Positions 46,505 to 56,200 of a stretch of 64,000 bases of DNA are shown in pieces (the stretch's first letter is position 1; every line of letters begins with the position of its first letter). The translations under genes were made by a program, and so were the position numbers. The notes under the pieces are model-generated. The model was not told where the DNA came from and ran no database searches. It worked only from the letters and a program-made list of their open reading frames with translations. Source of the DNA: Ruegeria conchae (lineage in GTDB: Bacteria > Pseudomonadota > Alphaproteobacteria > Rhodobacterales > Rhodobacteraceae); assembly GCF_000192475.1 (NCBI RefSeq), contig NZ_AEYW01000022.1, positions 62,001 to 126,000 of the forward strand, written 5' to 3'.

Positions 46505-47598
46505 GGGGTGCTGACCTGCGCCTGCCCGGTTTCGGTCAGAATGATTTCTGTCGCGCCATCCGTATTGCGTTCGCTGGGAGGGACGAGCACATCTATGCCG
46601 GGCCGGTCAGGACCGAATGTATTGCTGACCCTGCGGACCGAGCTGAGAATCGCCAGAAGTGCGGGCGAGGTTGCAGCCACGAAATGGGACGACCCTGCAT
46701 CGCTGTTGAATGCGGTCGTGTCGATCACGTTTATCGGGTATTCGGCCAATGCGTCGGCCGAACTGATATTGCCCAGTCTCTTACTGTCCGCAGTACCGCG
46801 CAACCGCGCCGACAGGTTTAGGATCTTATCTTTCCTGGATACCATCACCACAAACGGATCTGGCGGGTTTTTGATGCTGTTCATCTGTGACCTAAACAGA
46901 TCGACATCCAGATCGGGCGAGATCAGGATAACCCCCTCCAGATTGCGGTTTGACCAGCCAGGTTCACGCAGTTCGGCTTGCCGCATCATTTCCATCGACA
47001 ATGCACTGCCCATCGAATGCGCGATTAGGATAACCCGTTTGACGCCCATTGATTTGAGCAGCCGGATCGTCTGTTCTAGTCCGTCGCGGGCAAACAGCAT
47101 ACTGTCCAGATCATAGGCGTATCCTGTTCCGCGCGCCTGGCTCGGCCAGGAATAGATCAGAGTGGTTCCGGGGATACCGATATCATGGCTTAGCTGGGCT
47201 GCACGAAAGGCAGTTTCGGTTTGCGTTGCGTTATAGCCGTGGACAAAGATCACCACGTCATCCACACCACGCAACCGGGCCGTTAGATCTTGCGGACCTG
47301 AAAACTCAGTAACATCCGCTACAACAAACTGTTTGTTCGGATTCGGGTTCGCGTAAGAGAAGTTTAGATCACCCGGCGTGTGCGACGGCGGGATCGAGAC
47401 GGTCATCTCAAGATACCGCAAAGCCTCGGCGCGTTTTGCGCCATAGCTACCATCCATGTCGCGCGCACGGGTTGTCGCTGCAAAGACCGTTGCAGGGGTA
47501 CCGACCTTCAGCGCTTCGGGCGTGATCTCTGTTATCGAGCGGTCCACGCAGGCGGCCAGCAGGCACAGGTTCGCGATGATGATCAAATAGCGCAGCAC
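46501..47598 (-). CDS. Alpha/beta-hydrolase lipoprotein (DUF900 family)
   Basis: 365 residues. A lipobox signal (ANLCLLAAC) makes it a probable lipoprotein. The DUF900 hydrolase fold shows VVIFVHGYNATQTETAFRAAQLSHDIG, a nucleophile elbow VILIAHSMGSALS (GxSxG-like, AHSMG) and a later Asp/His pair. The substrate is unknown; such proteins are esterase or lipase-like. It is transcribed upstream of and with the MFS gene. Confidence 0.85.
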   Translation of the reverse strand: MLRYLIIIANLCLLAACVDRSITEITPEALKVGTPATVFAATTRARDMDGSYGAKRAEALRYLEMTVSIPPSHTPGDLNFSYANPNPNKQFVVADVTEFSGPQDLTARLRGVDDVVIFVHGYNATQTETAFRAAQLSHDIGIPGTTLIYSWPSQARGTGYAYDLDSMLFARDGLEQTIRLLKSMGVKRVILIAHSMGSALSMEMMRQAELREPGWSNRNLEGVILISPDLDVDLFRSQMNSIKNPPDPFVVMVSRKDKILNLSARLRGTADSKRLGNISSADALAEYPINVIDTTAFNSDAGSSHFVAATSPALLAILSSVRRVSNTFGPDRPGIDVLVPPSERNTDGATEIILTETGQAQVSTP

Positions 47599-47698
47599 TG
47601 TCTGCCCCTACTAAGCAGTTACAGGGCCACGCTACCTTATTCCCGCTCAGCGTCCAGTCTGAGGATGCAGATTACCGGCAAAAACCGGCTGGCATCTG

Positions 47699-49006
47699 TT
47701 ACAGAACGTAACGGCTGAGGTCGGTCGATTTTGTCAGTTCACCTAGATTGGCGTCCACAAAACCCGCATCAACCGTAATCTCGGCACCTGCCTGATCCGG
47801 CGCGGTGAATGAAAGCTCTTCGAACACGCGCTCCATCACTGTGTACAACCGCCTCGCACCGATATTTTCAATGCTCTGATTCACATCAGCGGCGATCCGG
47901 GCCAAGGCTGCGATTCCGTCTTCGGTGAAGCTGACCGTGACCTCTTCGGTACCCATCAGGGCGGTGTACTGGAGGGTCAGCGCATTATCGGTTTCGGTCA
48001 GAATGCGCACGAAGTCTTCTTCGGTCAACGCTCGCAGTTCCACGCGGATCGGCAGTCGACCCTGAAGTTCCGGAAGCAGGTCTGAGGGCTTTGCGATGTG
48101 GAACGCACCAGACGCAATGAACAGGATATGGTCGGTTTTCACCGGGCCATGTTTGGTGCTGACTGTAGTTCCTTCAATCAGCGGCAGCAGGTCGCGCTGA
48201 ACCCCTTCCCGGCTGACATCTCCACCACGCGCGTCCGAGCGGGCACAGACTTTGTCGATCTCATCCAGAAACACGATGCCGTTCTGTTCGACGGATTCCA
48301 ACGCCGCGCGGGTGACGGTTTCGTCGTCCAGCAGCTTGTCGGCTTCTTCCCCGATCAGGGCATCGTAGCTTTCGGCGACGGTCATGCGCTTCTTGACCGT
48401 GCGACCACCGAAGGCTTTGCCGAATATATCGCCTAGATTCATCATCCCCATCTGACTGCCGGGTTGGCCCGGAACGTCGAACATCGGCATCGGGCTTGAG
48501 GTATCGGACAGCTCCAATTCGATCTCGGTATCGTCAAGCTCGCCGGCCTTAAGCTTCTTGCGGAACATCTCACGCGTGGCTTCGCGGGCGTCGGTGCCTG
48601 CAATCGCTTCGATCACGCGATCTTCGGCCGCCTGATGGGCGCGGGCTTTGACATCTTCCCGCATGAATTCGCGGGTTTGCAGGATCGCAGCATCGGCCAG
48701 ATCGCGCACGATCTGTTCAACATCACGGCCGACATAGCCAACCTCGGTGAATTTGGTGGCTTCAACCTTAATAAACGGCGCGCGGGCCAGTTTGGCCAAA
48801 CGGCGACTGATTTCTGTTTTGCCAACGCCGGTGGGACCGATCATCAGGATGTTTTTCGGATAGACCTCGTCGCGGATATCATCCGGCAACTGTTTGCGCC
48901 GCCAGCGGTTGCGCAGCGCCACGGCGACGGCGCGTTTTGCGTCTTTCTGCCCGATGATAAAGCGGTCCAGTTCCGAGACAATCTCGCGCGGGGTCAGGTC
49001 GGTCAT
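47699..49006 (-). CDS. hslU: ATP-dependent protease ATPase subunit HslU (ClpY)
   Basis: 435 residues. [34 protein letters not shown] opens the protein, followed by Walker [11 protein letters not shown], the pore motif GYVGRDVE, an I-domain, and Walker [11 protein letters not shown]. The ending [15 protein letters not shown] is the tail that docks into HslV. It unfolds substrates for HslV. Unusually, hslV lies about 2.0 kb upstream at 51050-51601 rather than immediately beside it, with two plus-strand genes between them. Confidence 0.96.
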   Translation of the reverse strand: MTDLTPREIVSELDRFIIGQKDAKRAVAVALRNRWRRKQLPDDIRDEVYPKNILMIGPTGVGKTEISRRLAKLARAPFIKVEATKFTEVGYVGRDVEQIVRDLADAAILQTREFMREDVKARAHQAAEDRVIEAIAGTDAREATREMFRKKLKAGELDDTEIELELSDTSSPMPMFDVPGQPGSQMGMMNLGDIFGKAFGGRTVKKRMTVAESYDALIGEEADKLLDDETVTRAALESVEQNGIVFLDEIDKVCARSDARGGDVSREGVQRDLLPLIEGTTVSTKHGPVKTDHILFIASGAFHIAKPSDLLPELQGRLPIRVELRALTEEDFVRILTETDNALTLQYTALMGTEEVTVSFTEDGIAALARIAADVNQSIENIGARRLYTVMERVFEELSFTAPDQAGAEITVDAGFVDANLGELTKSTDLSRYVL

Positions 49007-49205
49007 AAGTGTTCTATCCGTATGTTTCGCTGCGGAACCTAATCATACGGCGCGAAAACACAAGCCGATCACGGAAAGATCACGGCAACTCACAGACAGC
49101 ACACGGAAATTCGTGGCGATGTGAATCGTCAATCATGCGGCAACTGCTGCATAACCCTTTGCGACGGACACCCCAGTCCGCATCATTTTACGGAGATACC
49201 TCATC

Positions 49206-49607
49206 ATGATGACTCGTCGTTCGCTTTTTGTGAAAGCTGCAGCTACAGGCGCAGCGCTGACCCTGGCCGGCACGACCTCTGCCCTGGCCGGCGGCGCCAA
49301 AAAGAATGGCACATTCGAAGGTCGCTCGAACCACATCACCACTGGTTCGGTGAAGCTGGTCAAAGACGGCGAACGTTACATCGTTGAACTGGGTCAGGAC
49401 TTTTCGCTGGATGGCGGCCCGGACCCACGCGTTGCGTTTGGCAAGGACGGCACATATGCGCCCGATAGCAAGCTAGGCGCGCTGCTGCACCTGACTGGCA
49501 AGCAATCCTATGCCGTTCCGCCAACCATGGATCTGTCGGGCTATAACGAAGTCTACATCTGGTGCGAGGTTGCTGGTGTCCCGCTGGGCGTCGCTTCGCT
49601 GAAGTAA
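49206..49607 (+). CDS. DM13 domain protein with Tat-like signal
   Basis: 133 residues. A twin-arginine-like leader (MTRRSLFVKAAATGAALTLAGTTSALAG) ends in a good Ala-x-Ala cleavage site near residue 28, so the mature protein of about 105 residues is periplasmic. The rest follows the DM13 pattern: HITTGSVKLVKDG, FSLDGGPDPRVAFGKDG, LGALLHLTGKQSYAVPP, then DLSGYNEVYIWCEVAGVPLGVASL with the single conserved Cys proposed to carry an electron-transfer role. Its partner is unknown. It faces away from hslU and lies 105 bases before an MFS gene. Confidence 0.83.
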   Translation: MMTRRSLFVKAAATGAALTLAGTTSALAGGAKKNGTFEGRSNHITTGSVKLVKDGERYIVELGQDFSLDGGPDPRVAFGKDGTYAPDSKLGALLHLTGKQSYAVPPTMDLSGYNEVYIWCEVAGVPLGVASLK

Positions 49608-49614
49608 TCACGAC

Positions 49615-49645
49615 TGTCAGAGGTCGGAGTTTCTGGCCTCTGACA
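49615..49645 (+). terminator. Hairpin after the DM13 gene, weak T-run
   Basis: TGTCAGAGG (49615-49623) pairs exactly with CCTCTGACA (49637-49645), and the stem extends by one G-C and one G-U pair. No run of T follows, so termination here would be partial; it may instead be the first element of the structured leader of the next gene. Confidence 0.45.
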
Positions 49646-49680
49646 CGCCGTTAGGTAACAGCGCAACTGTCTGTTACACT

Positions 49681-49712
49681 CGCCCCAAGATATTGGAACT
49701 GGGGGCGTTTTT
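49681..49712 (+). promoter_or_regulatory. Terminator-like hairpin overlapping the ribosome site of the MFS gene
   Basis: CGCCCC (49681-49686) pairs with GGGGCG (49702-49707), followed by TTTTT (49708-49712) directly before the ATG at 49713. The only purine-rich Shine-Dalgarno-like stretch of the gene, GGGGG at 49701-49705, is inside the stem. A second exact 7-bp hairpin GTAACAG/CTGTTAC (49655-49677) precedes it. Confidence 0.55.
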
Positions 49713-50954
49713 ATGACCAAGATTGCCAAGATTACCTTGCTGTTCGTGGTCTTTGTTGACCTGATCGGACAGGGGTTGGTGTTTCCCATAATCAACTCTC
49801 TGATCATGGAAACAAAGTCGGGCTTTCTGCCGGAAAGCACGGCCATGGGCACCCGGCATTTCTATTATGGTCTGGTGATCGGCTGCTTCTTTCTGTCTTG
49901 GTTTCTGGGGGTGGTCTATGTCTCGAAAGTCTCAGATTCCATCGGGCGCAAGAATGCCCTTCTGGTTTGCCTGACCGGAGCGCTGGTCGGCTACGCCCTG
50001 ACCATCGCCGCGCTTTATATGAACAGCTTGCTTTTACTGATCATTGGCCGGTCGATCACCGGATTTACCGCTGGCAATCAGCCGATTGCGCAGGCTGCAA
50101 TGATTGACGGCAGCACGGATGCAGCTGACCGAGATCGCAACATGGGCTACATCGTGACCGGCGTCAGCTTTGGCCTTGTGGGTGGCCCGATTATCGGCGC
50201 GGTCCTGTCGGATGCCGCCTTGCTGGGCAGTGCAGCGACGTTAAAGACACCTTTCTACGGGGCGTTTGTTCTGGTCCTGATCGCGATCTTCCTCGTGACC
50301 ACATTCTTCAAGGATACCAGGACCGAGCGCGAACCCTTTGTCTTCCGTCCCCGTGACATCACCGATAGTCTTATAGCTGTCCGTGAGCACCCGTTGGTTC
50401 TGAAAATCATGCCCGTCTATGCGCTGTTCATGGTTGCCAACGTCACTTTCTATGTGTTCGTCGACAACTTCCTGACCAGCGCGTGGGGCTATGGCGTGAT
50501 CGGAGGTAGCATGGCGATGGTGGTGATTGGCGTTGCGCTAGCCTTCTCCAGCACCTTCCTTGTGAAGCCTGCACAGGAACGATTCAGCAAGCACCAGATC
50601 ATCTATACATCATTGGTGGTTATGGTGATCTGCGGCTTTGGCTTTGCCTTCAGCCCAAGCGGTGTGCTGAGCTTTATCCCGGTCTTCTTCTTCTATTTCT
50701 TCTTCGGCGTGTCCTACCCGACACTGCTGGGCTTGTTCTCATCCAGCGTTTCCGAAACGGATCAAGGCTGGGTTATGGGCGTAACCACAGCCGTGTTCTG
50801 CCTGGCAGGCGGCATCATGTCCCTGATTGGAGGCGGATTGATGAGCATCGATATCCGCGTGCCCTACTACATCGTAATCGTGACCGCGCTGATGGGTCTG
50901 ATCGGGATGCACATGCGTTGGAAAGGGAAAGAGATCAAAGCGCTGTTAGCCTGA
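49713..50954 (+). CDS. MFS transporter (TetA/multidrug-like)
   Basis: 413 residues with 12 hydrophobic segments. VYVSKVSDSIGRKNALLVCLTGALVGYAL fits motif A of the drug:H+ antiporter family (D-x-x-GRK), and the IVTGVSFGLVGGPIIGAVLSD segment fits motif C (G-x-x-x-GPxIG). The family exports drugs or metabolites; the substrate is not evident. The start is preceded by an unusual hairpin that covers its ribosome site. It sits with the DM13 gene between hslU and hslV. Confidence 0.87.
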   Translation: MTKIAKITLLFVVFVDLIGQGLVFPIINSLIMETKSGFLPESTAMGTRHFYYGLVIGCFFLSWFLGVVYVSKVSDSIGRKNALLVCLTGALVGYALTIAALYMNSLLLLIIGRSITGFTAGNQPIAQAAMIDGSTDAADRDRNMGYIVTGVSFGLVGGPIIGAVLSDAALLGSAATLKTPFYGAFVLVLIAIFLVTTFFKDTRTEREPFVFRPRDITDSLIAVREHPLVLKIMPVYALFMVANVTFYVFVDNFLTSAWGYGVIGGSMAMVVIGVALAFSSTFLVKPAQERFSKHQIIYTSLVVMVICGFGFAFSPSGVLSFIPVFFFYFFFGVSYPTLLGLFSSSVSETDQGWVMGVTTAVFCLAGGIMSLIGGGLMSIDIRVPYYIVIVTALMGLIGMHMRWKGKEIKALLA

Positions 50955-51049
50955 GTCGTTTGCGTTTGATTTGGATCGAAATACGCCGCCCCTCCCTTCG
51001 GTCGAACGCGCATTTCGATCCATTGCTTTTGGCTAAAACGCAGAACGTC

Positions 51050-51601
51050 TTAAATCGTTTCGACAGTCAGGTTGCCGTTTGTGTAGACACAGATATCCGC
51101 CGCAATTGCCATGGCTTCGCGCGCCACATCTTCGGCCGGTTTGTCGCTGTCCATCATCGCACGAGCCGCTGCGAGGGCAAAGTTGCCACCCGACCCGATG
51201 GCGGCCACGTTATGTTCGGGCTCAAGCACATCCCCTGCCCCGGTGATCACGAGCAGATCCTTGCCGTCGGTTACAATCAGCATTGCCTCAAGCTTTTGCA
51301 GGTATTTGTCGGTGCGCCAGTCCTTGGCCAACTCGACCGAAGCGCGGGCCAGTTGGCCGGGTGTTGCCTCAAGCTTGGCTTCCAGCCGTTCCAGCAGCGT
51401 GAACGCATCCGCCGTAGATCCGGCAAACCCGGCGACCACCTCAAACCCGCCCGGTGTCAGGCGACGTACTTTTCGCGCGGTGCCCTTGATCACGGTTTGG
51501 CCCAGGCTGACCTGCCCGTCCCCGGCGATGACAACCTGCCCGCCCTTCTTGACGCCAATAATGGTGGTGCCGTGCCATCCGGGAAAATCGCTGTCTGCCA
51601 T
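51050..51601 (-). CDS. hslV: ATP-dependent protease proteolytic subunit HslV (ClpQ)
   Basis: 183 residues from ATG 51601 ([21 protein letters not shown]); GGAGG lies 5 bases upstream, and an open extension further upstream is unlikely. The short propeptide ends before Thr in TTIIGV, the N-terminal nucleophile of the mature threonine protease. [38 protein letters not shown] and [15 protein letters not shown] are family motifs. With HslU it forms the HslUV protease. Separated from hslU by two genes on the other strand. Confidence 0.95.
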   Translation of the reverse strand: MADSDFPGWHGTTIIGVKKGGQVVIAGDGQVSLGQTVIKGTARKVRRLTPGGFEVVAGFAGSTADAFTLLERLEAKLEATPGQLARASVELAKDWRTDKYLQKLEAMLIVTDGKDLLVITGAGDVLEPEHNVAAIGSGGNFALAAARAMMDSDKPAEDVAREAMAIAADICVYTNGNLTVETI

Positions 51602-51799
51602 GAATGCCTCCGTTATCCGTGCTGCCATATATGGGCCGGGCACGGGTTCTGCGCAACCAGTTCTCAAACCGCCCAAAAGATATGCAGAAAATGCAAACCG
51701 GGACTGTTGAGTCAGCATTTGTGAGACTCAGCCGCCGGAGTTACATGAGGCTCACAACCGACAACGGGTCGGCTGTTTCTGTTAAAAAGGACTACGCAC

Positions 51800-51997
51800 A
51801 TGGCAAACGCTGTCGCAAAAACCCATGCGCCGCTCGGAGCAGTCACCATCCTGCACGCAGTGGACGTATTCTCCCACTCATTCGAAAATGTTGTCGAATG
51901 GTATCAATCTCGCAAGACCCGCAATGAACTGGCGCGTCTGAGCGATGAGCAACTGGATGATATTGGCCTGAACCGTGCCGACATCACCAAGTTCTGA
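51800..51997 (+). CDS. DUF1127 domain protein
   Basis: 65 residues. The C-terminal YQSRKTRNELARLSDEQLDDIGLNRADI is the YjiS/DUF1127 motif; the preceding part is a short variable helix. Small DUF1127 proteins in alphaproteobacteria bind RNA or affect phosphate and stress responses, but this member is untested. AAAGGA lies 9 bases before the ATG. The 5' region back to hslV (198 bases) has a TTGTGAG/CTCACAA repeat. A strong terminator follows. Confidence 0.85.
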   Translation: MANAVAKTHAPLGAVTILHAVDVFSHSFENVVEWYQSRKTRNELARLSDEQLDDIGLNRADITKF

Positions 51998-52024
51998 TCT
52001 AGGATCAGAATTAGACGTAAGATG

Positions 52025-52048
52025 AGCCGCTCAAACGAGCGGCTTTTT
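52025..52048 (+). terminator. Rho-independent terminator after the DUF1127 gene
   Basis: AGCCGCTC (52025-52032), AAAC loop, GAGCGGCT (52037-52044), then TTTTC: an exact 8-bp stem with a T-run. It stands 28 bases after the stop. Confidence 0.92.
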
Positions 52049-52053
52049 CTTTT

Positions 52054-52416
52054 TCAGCTCTTGACGAATTTACCCGCCAGATCAGGCAGATATGCCTCAA
52101 CCGCAGCGGTGGCGACAACATGAAGCGTGCCTGCCCCGGCGTCCTCGACATCCAGCCCGCCTTTGACGGCACGGACCGAAGCGCGCCCCCGCGGAAGATC
52201 AGATGCGACAAGATCACAATCAACCGCCTCGGGCCGCTGCACTCCAATCGTGACCTCAACGCGCATCTCTTCGTGGCTGATGCCCAGCTTAGAGAACAAT
52301 GTGATTGACGAGTGGTGCAGTGCGTCCTGAACAGCGCGGCGCGCGGCCTTGGTATAGTCCTGACCATAGAGGTCATTGCCGGTTCCCATCTCCAGAATGA
52401 TGCGTTTCTCGGTCAT
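52054..52416 (-). CDS. Lin0512 family protein (second of pair)
   Basis: 120 residues. The RIILEMGTGNDLYGQDYTKAARRAVQDALHHSSI opening and the VEVTIGVQRPEAVD stretch belong to the Lin0512 family of unknown function (ring-forming enzymes in the cis-2,3-dihydrobiliverdin/EutL-like size class have been suggested, but I cannot support that). No signal peptide is present. Its start overlaps the stop of the neighbouring homologue at 52413-52763, so the two are cotranslated and probably form a hetero-oligomer. Confidence 0.75.
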   Translation of the reverse strand: MTEKRIILEMGTGNDLYGQDYTKAARRAVQDALHHSSITLFSKLGISHEEMRVEVTIGVQRPEAVDCDLVASDLPRGRASVRAVKGGLDVEDAGAGTLHVVATAAVEAYLPDLAGKFVKS

Positions 52417-52763
52417 TGCGCGGGCTCCATGTCAAAAGACACAATGATCGCCGCATTGGCGATCACCGTGCGGCCCTCGATGTGGGACTTTTCAATATCC
52501 AAGCCGCCTTGCGTTACCGTGATATTCGGTTGGCCGTATGGAAATACAGCTTTCAGCGCTTCGGTATCTACCTGGTCTGGTTGTTGGACGCCAATCTCGG
52601 CATCAATAATCATGGCTTCTTTCGGAAACCCGAACAGCTCTGCCATGTTCACCGAGTTATGCCAGAGTGCATCTTTGATGGCGCGCAACGCCGCCTCGGT
52701 ATAGTCCTCACGCCGCAACGACGTGCCCAATCCGAATTCTACCAGAACTCGTGTTTTTCCCAT
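52413..52763 (-). CDS. Lin0512 family protein (first of pair)
   Basis: 116 residues, clearly homologous to the next gene: RVLVEFGLGTSLRREDYTEAALRAIKDALWHNSV against RIILEMGTGNDLYGQDYTKAARRAVQDALHHSSI, and DAEIGVQQPDQVD against EVTIGVQRPEAVD. The tandem, overlapping pair suggests a two-subunit complex derived from one ancestral homomer. Function is unknown. It lies downstream of trxA with a terminator between. Confidence 0.75.
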   Translation of the reverse strand: MGKTRVLVEFGLGTSLRREDYTEAALRAIKDALWHNSVNMAELFGFPKEAMIIDAEIGVQQPDQVDTEALKAVFPYGQPNITVTQGGLDIEKSHIEGRTVIANAAIIVSFDMEPAQ

Positions 52764-52803
52764 TTCTTGTTCCCGTCAGATCAGCACATCCGTGCGGTCA
52801 ACC

Positions 52804-52832
52804 AAAAAAGGCGTCCCGCATGAGACGCCTTT
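52804..52832 (-). terminator. Rho-independent terminator of trxA
   Basis: Read on the minus strand: AAAGGCGTC, an 8-base loop, GACGCCTTT, then more T (complement of 52804-52806). The stem is exact. It lies 22 bases after the trxA stop. Confidence 0.9.
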
Positions 52833-52854
52833 GATGCAATTGGTTCACACCGGC

Positions 52855-53175
52855 TCAGATCGACTCGTCGATCCAGCTTTGCAGTGCCGCTTTGGGTGCA
52901 GCGCCCGCACGGTTTGAAACGACCTGCCCATCTTTGAAGATGAACAGCGCCGGGATGCCGCGTACGCCCATGGCAGCCGCCGCGTTCGGGTTGCTGTCAA
53001 CGTCCACTTTGGCAATCTTCACCTTGCCGCCATATTCACTGGCTAGCTCTTCCAGAGCGGGGCCGATCTGCTTGCAGGGGCCGCACCACTCGGCCCAGAA
53101 ATCCACCACGACGGGGATATCAGAATTCTTGACTTCGGCGTCAAAGGTATCGTCGGTTACGGCAACGGTCGACAT
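52855..53175 (-). CDS. trxA: Thioredoxin
   Basis: 106 residues, the normal size. The active site is WCGPCK in [22 protein letters not shown], followed by the cis-Pro region [14 protein letters not shown]. It reduces protein disulfides in the cytoplasm. AGGAG lies 8 bases before the ATG. It lies just downstream of addA, as in many alphaproteobacteria, and is closed by a strong terminator. Confidence 0.96.
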   Translation of the reverse strand: MSTVAVTDDTFDAEVKNSDIPVVVDFWAEWCGPCKQIGPALEELASEYGGKVKIAKVDVDSNPNAAAAMGVRGIPALFIFKDGQVVSNRAGAAPKAALQSWIDESI

Positions 53176-53233
53176 GTCTGTCTCCTGAATGGGAATGCTT
53201 GGGTTGAGAACGTAGGTGCCGTTCGGGAGGAGG

Positions 53234-56200
53234 TCAAGATATAGCGCTACGCCTCAGGGCCTCTGTCACTATATCGTGTGGCAGCCACATGAGATGTGCA
53301 GTGCGGGTCCATAGTATTGCGGTGTGGATCTGGTGCCTGGGAAATATTTGCGACAGGGCATTTGCATAGGCCCCCATCTGGCGCAACAACCCCTCGGGGC
53401 AGGTTTCAGGGTTGTCCGGAACAGTCGCATTTGATTTGAAATCAATCACATGAACGTCCGTATCGGTAACGATCAATCGGTCGATCACCCCGTGCATTCG
53501 GGCGCCGTCTAAATCGGCGGAGACCGGGACCTCGGCCAGTGCATCCGGTGCAAATACCGGTTTCAGATGATCGGCGATCAGGACGGCCTCGGCTTCGTTC
53601 AGCAACTCCTGGCGTTCCACATCCTGCAAATCGGCCAACAGCCGTGTGCAAAGATGCGTCCATTGCTCCCGAGCAACAGCGGGTAGATGTTCCAGCAATA
53701 GGTGCAGCCGCGTTCCACGGAGTTTCGCCGCCTCTTCATCCTGCCCGGCATCTCCGGGCAGAGCCTTGGCCCCCCCCAGATCAGAAGGGCTTAAGGTTTC
53801 AACTGGCGTTGGTGCTGGCGGCGCTGGGTGATAAAAAAATTCCGGCAGGTTTTGTTCGATTTTTTGGAGGCTGTCATGCTCAACAACAGGCAGTGCGTCC
53901 CAGTCTCCATGCGCCAGCCGGAGTGTCTGGGAACCGGGGATCTGACTGGCCCCTGCGCGCGCCATCGCGGCCTCGACCATTTGATACCAGCTGCTGCCAT
54001 CTTTACCCACATCTCCGGCTGCGGCGACTATCAACCACTTTTCTGCTCGCGTTAGAGCCACATATAGAAGACGCAGCCGTTCATTCTCCTCGCGCCTTCG
54101 AGCTTCTTCACGCGCCGTAGCAATCAGTGAGGGTGAGGTATCAGAGGGCACTTTCCACAAGGGGGTATCCCCTGCCATCATGATCTCGGCATCGCGCGGC
54201 GGCTGCCGTTTGCCAGTGTCGGGCAAAATCACGATCGGTGCTTCCAGCCCTTTCGAGCCATGAACGGTCATCACTCGGATCATGTTGCCGACACCGCTCA
54301 TCTGGCGCTTGATCTCAAGGTCATCGGTTTGCATCCAGAGCAGAAAGCCGGTGAGGCTGGGAATATCCGTCCCTTCATAGGCCAGTGCCTGTGACAGCAA
54401 TGCGTTGATACCGTCCTCTGCCTCGGCCCCTAGCCGGCCCAGCAGTTTGCGACGCCCGCCGTGACGCGTCAGAATACGCTCGATCAGGTCATAAGGGCGG
54501 AGAAAGTCGGTTTGCCCGCGCAGATCGTTCAGAACTGCAAGCGTATCCGGGAATTCCTCGGCACGATTGCGTAGCGCGGCCCAAAGATAGGGTTCTTCCC
54601 TGCGATGGGCCAGATCGAACAATTGCTGTTCGGACCAGCCGAACAAAGGGGACTTAAGGACCGTGGCCAGTGACAAGTTGTCCTCGGGTGTGGCCAGAAA
54701 ACTTAGCAACGCGGCAAGATCTTTGACCGCCAGCTCCGCGCCTACTTTTAGGCGGTCAGCGCCCGCAATGGGCAGATCAGCAGCTTTGCAGGCACGAATG
54801 ATCTCTGCAAACAGGTCCGAACGGCGCTGGACCAGGATCAGAAAGTCGCCGGGCTGAACCTTGCGGCGAATATTGGTGCCTTGAGTTTCTCCATCGTCGG
54901 GTATTGTCGCGCCGTCATCGATCATGTCCCGGATCGACCGGGCCACCTGCTCTGCCAGAATAACCGTATGATGCCGTGCGCCGGGTCGGTCGACCGGGTC
55001 GGTCCAATCAGTATCTTCCTCCTCCTCGACCTTTTCGACCACAGGCCACAGGTCAACACGACCGGGTAGATCGGCCTTGAAGGCACGGTGCAGCGAGTCC
55101 TTGTGGAACCCGGCCTCGGCACGGTTTTCGAACAGGATATCGACCAGCCCTAGGATCGCACTGGATGAGCGGAACGAATACTCCAGCGTTGAATCCCACA
55201 GTTTAGAGCCTGATTCTCGCAGCTTTCGCCCAAATTCGGCCTGCATCCGGTCAAAGGCTTGCGGGTCGGCGCCCTGAAAGGAATAGATCGATTGCTTCTT
55301 GTCTCCAACAACAAAGATCGTGCGCTCAACCCCGGATCGGGCCCCTTCCCCGCTGGTGAATTCCTGCGCCAGTTTCTCGATCACATCCCATTGATCTGGA
55401 CTGGTGTCCTGCGCCTCGTCCACCAGAATGTGATCGATGCCGCCATCAAGCCGGTACAGCACCCATTCCGCCACCGCCGGGTCATTTAACACCTGCCGAG
55501 CGCGCAGGATCAGATCATCAAAGTCCAGCCAACCCCGCAGCTGTTTTCGCCGCTCGTATTCAGGCAGGAAAGCGGCAGCAAAACGATGTAAAACGTGGGT
55601 TTTCTGCGCAGCCATCAACGCCAGCCTCTGTTCCCGCGCGGCCTCTACCCGCAACATGAGGGCCTCAAGCTGGGGCAATCTGTCGGCCAACACCCCTTCG
55701 CGTAACGCCTTGGTGGGGAAACTGTTGATCTTAGCTGTAAACGGTTCTTTTGCGGCCTTACCTGTAAGCAATACGCTTTCCAGCACAGCGAGGTCGTTCA
55801 GCCGCGCATCGACAAAGCCCATAAGCTTGTCGGCAGCTTTGGCGTTGTTTCCGCCGCTCTCTTTCAGGGCAGGTAAGATGGACTGGATCAGGTCGACTTC
55901 TCCACCCAGAAATACGCTTTGCAGCAAGGATTGTTCATCAAATCCTTGTGGCAGATCAAAACGTTGCAATAAGTCCGGCCAATGCAGAACTTCCTCAAAC
56001 TGGTTTCGCCTCTGCGCCACGGCGGCGGTTAGTTTGTCAAAGCCGGTATCTGTCACAAAACGGGCCACATCCTCGATCAGTGCGGCCTGATGACCTTCGG
56101 CAAAATCCTCAATGATCTCTTCGCGCAGCAGGGCGGCGGCCCGATCTTCCATTTCGGCGAACTGCGGGCTGACCCCAGCCTCAAGCGGGAAGCGTCGAAG

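Noticed and set aside
50918..51724. Open frame of about 268 codons, plus strand
   Set aside because: Antisense to hslV; no homology-like motif and it spans the MFS stop.
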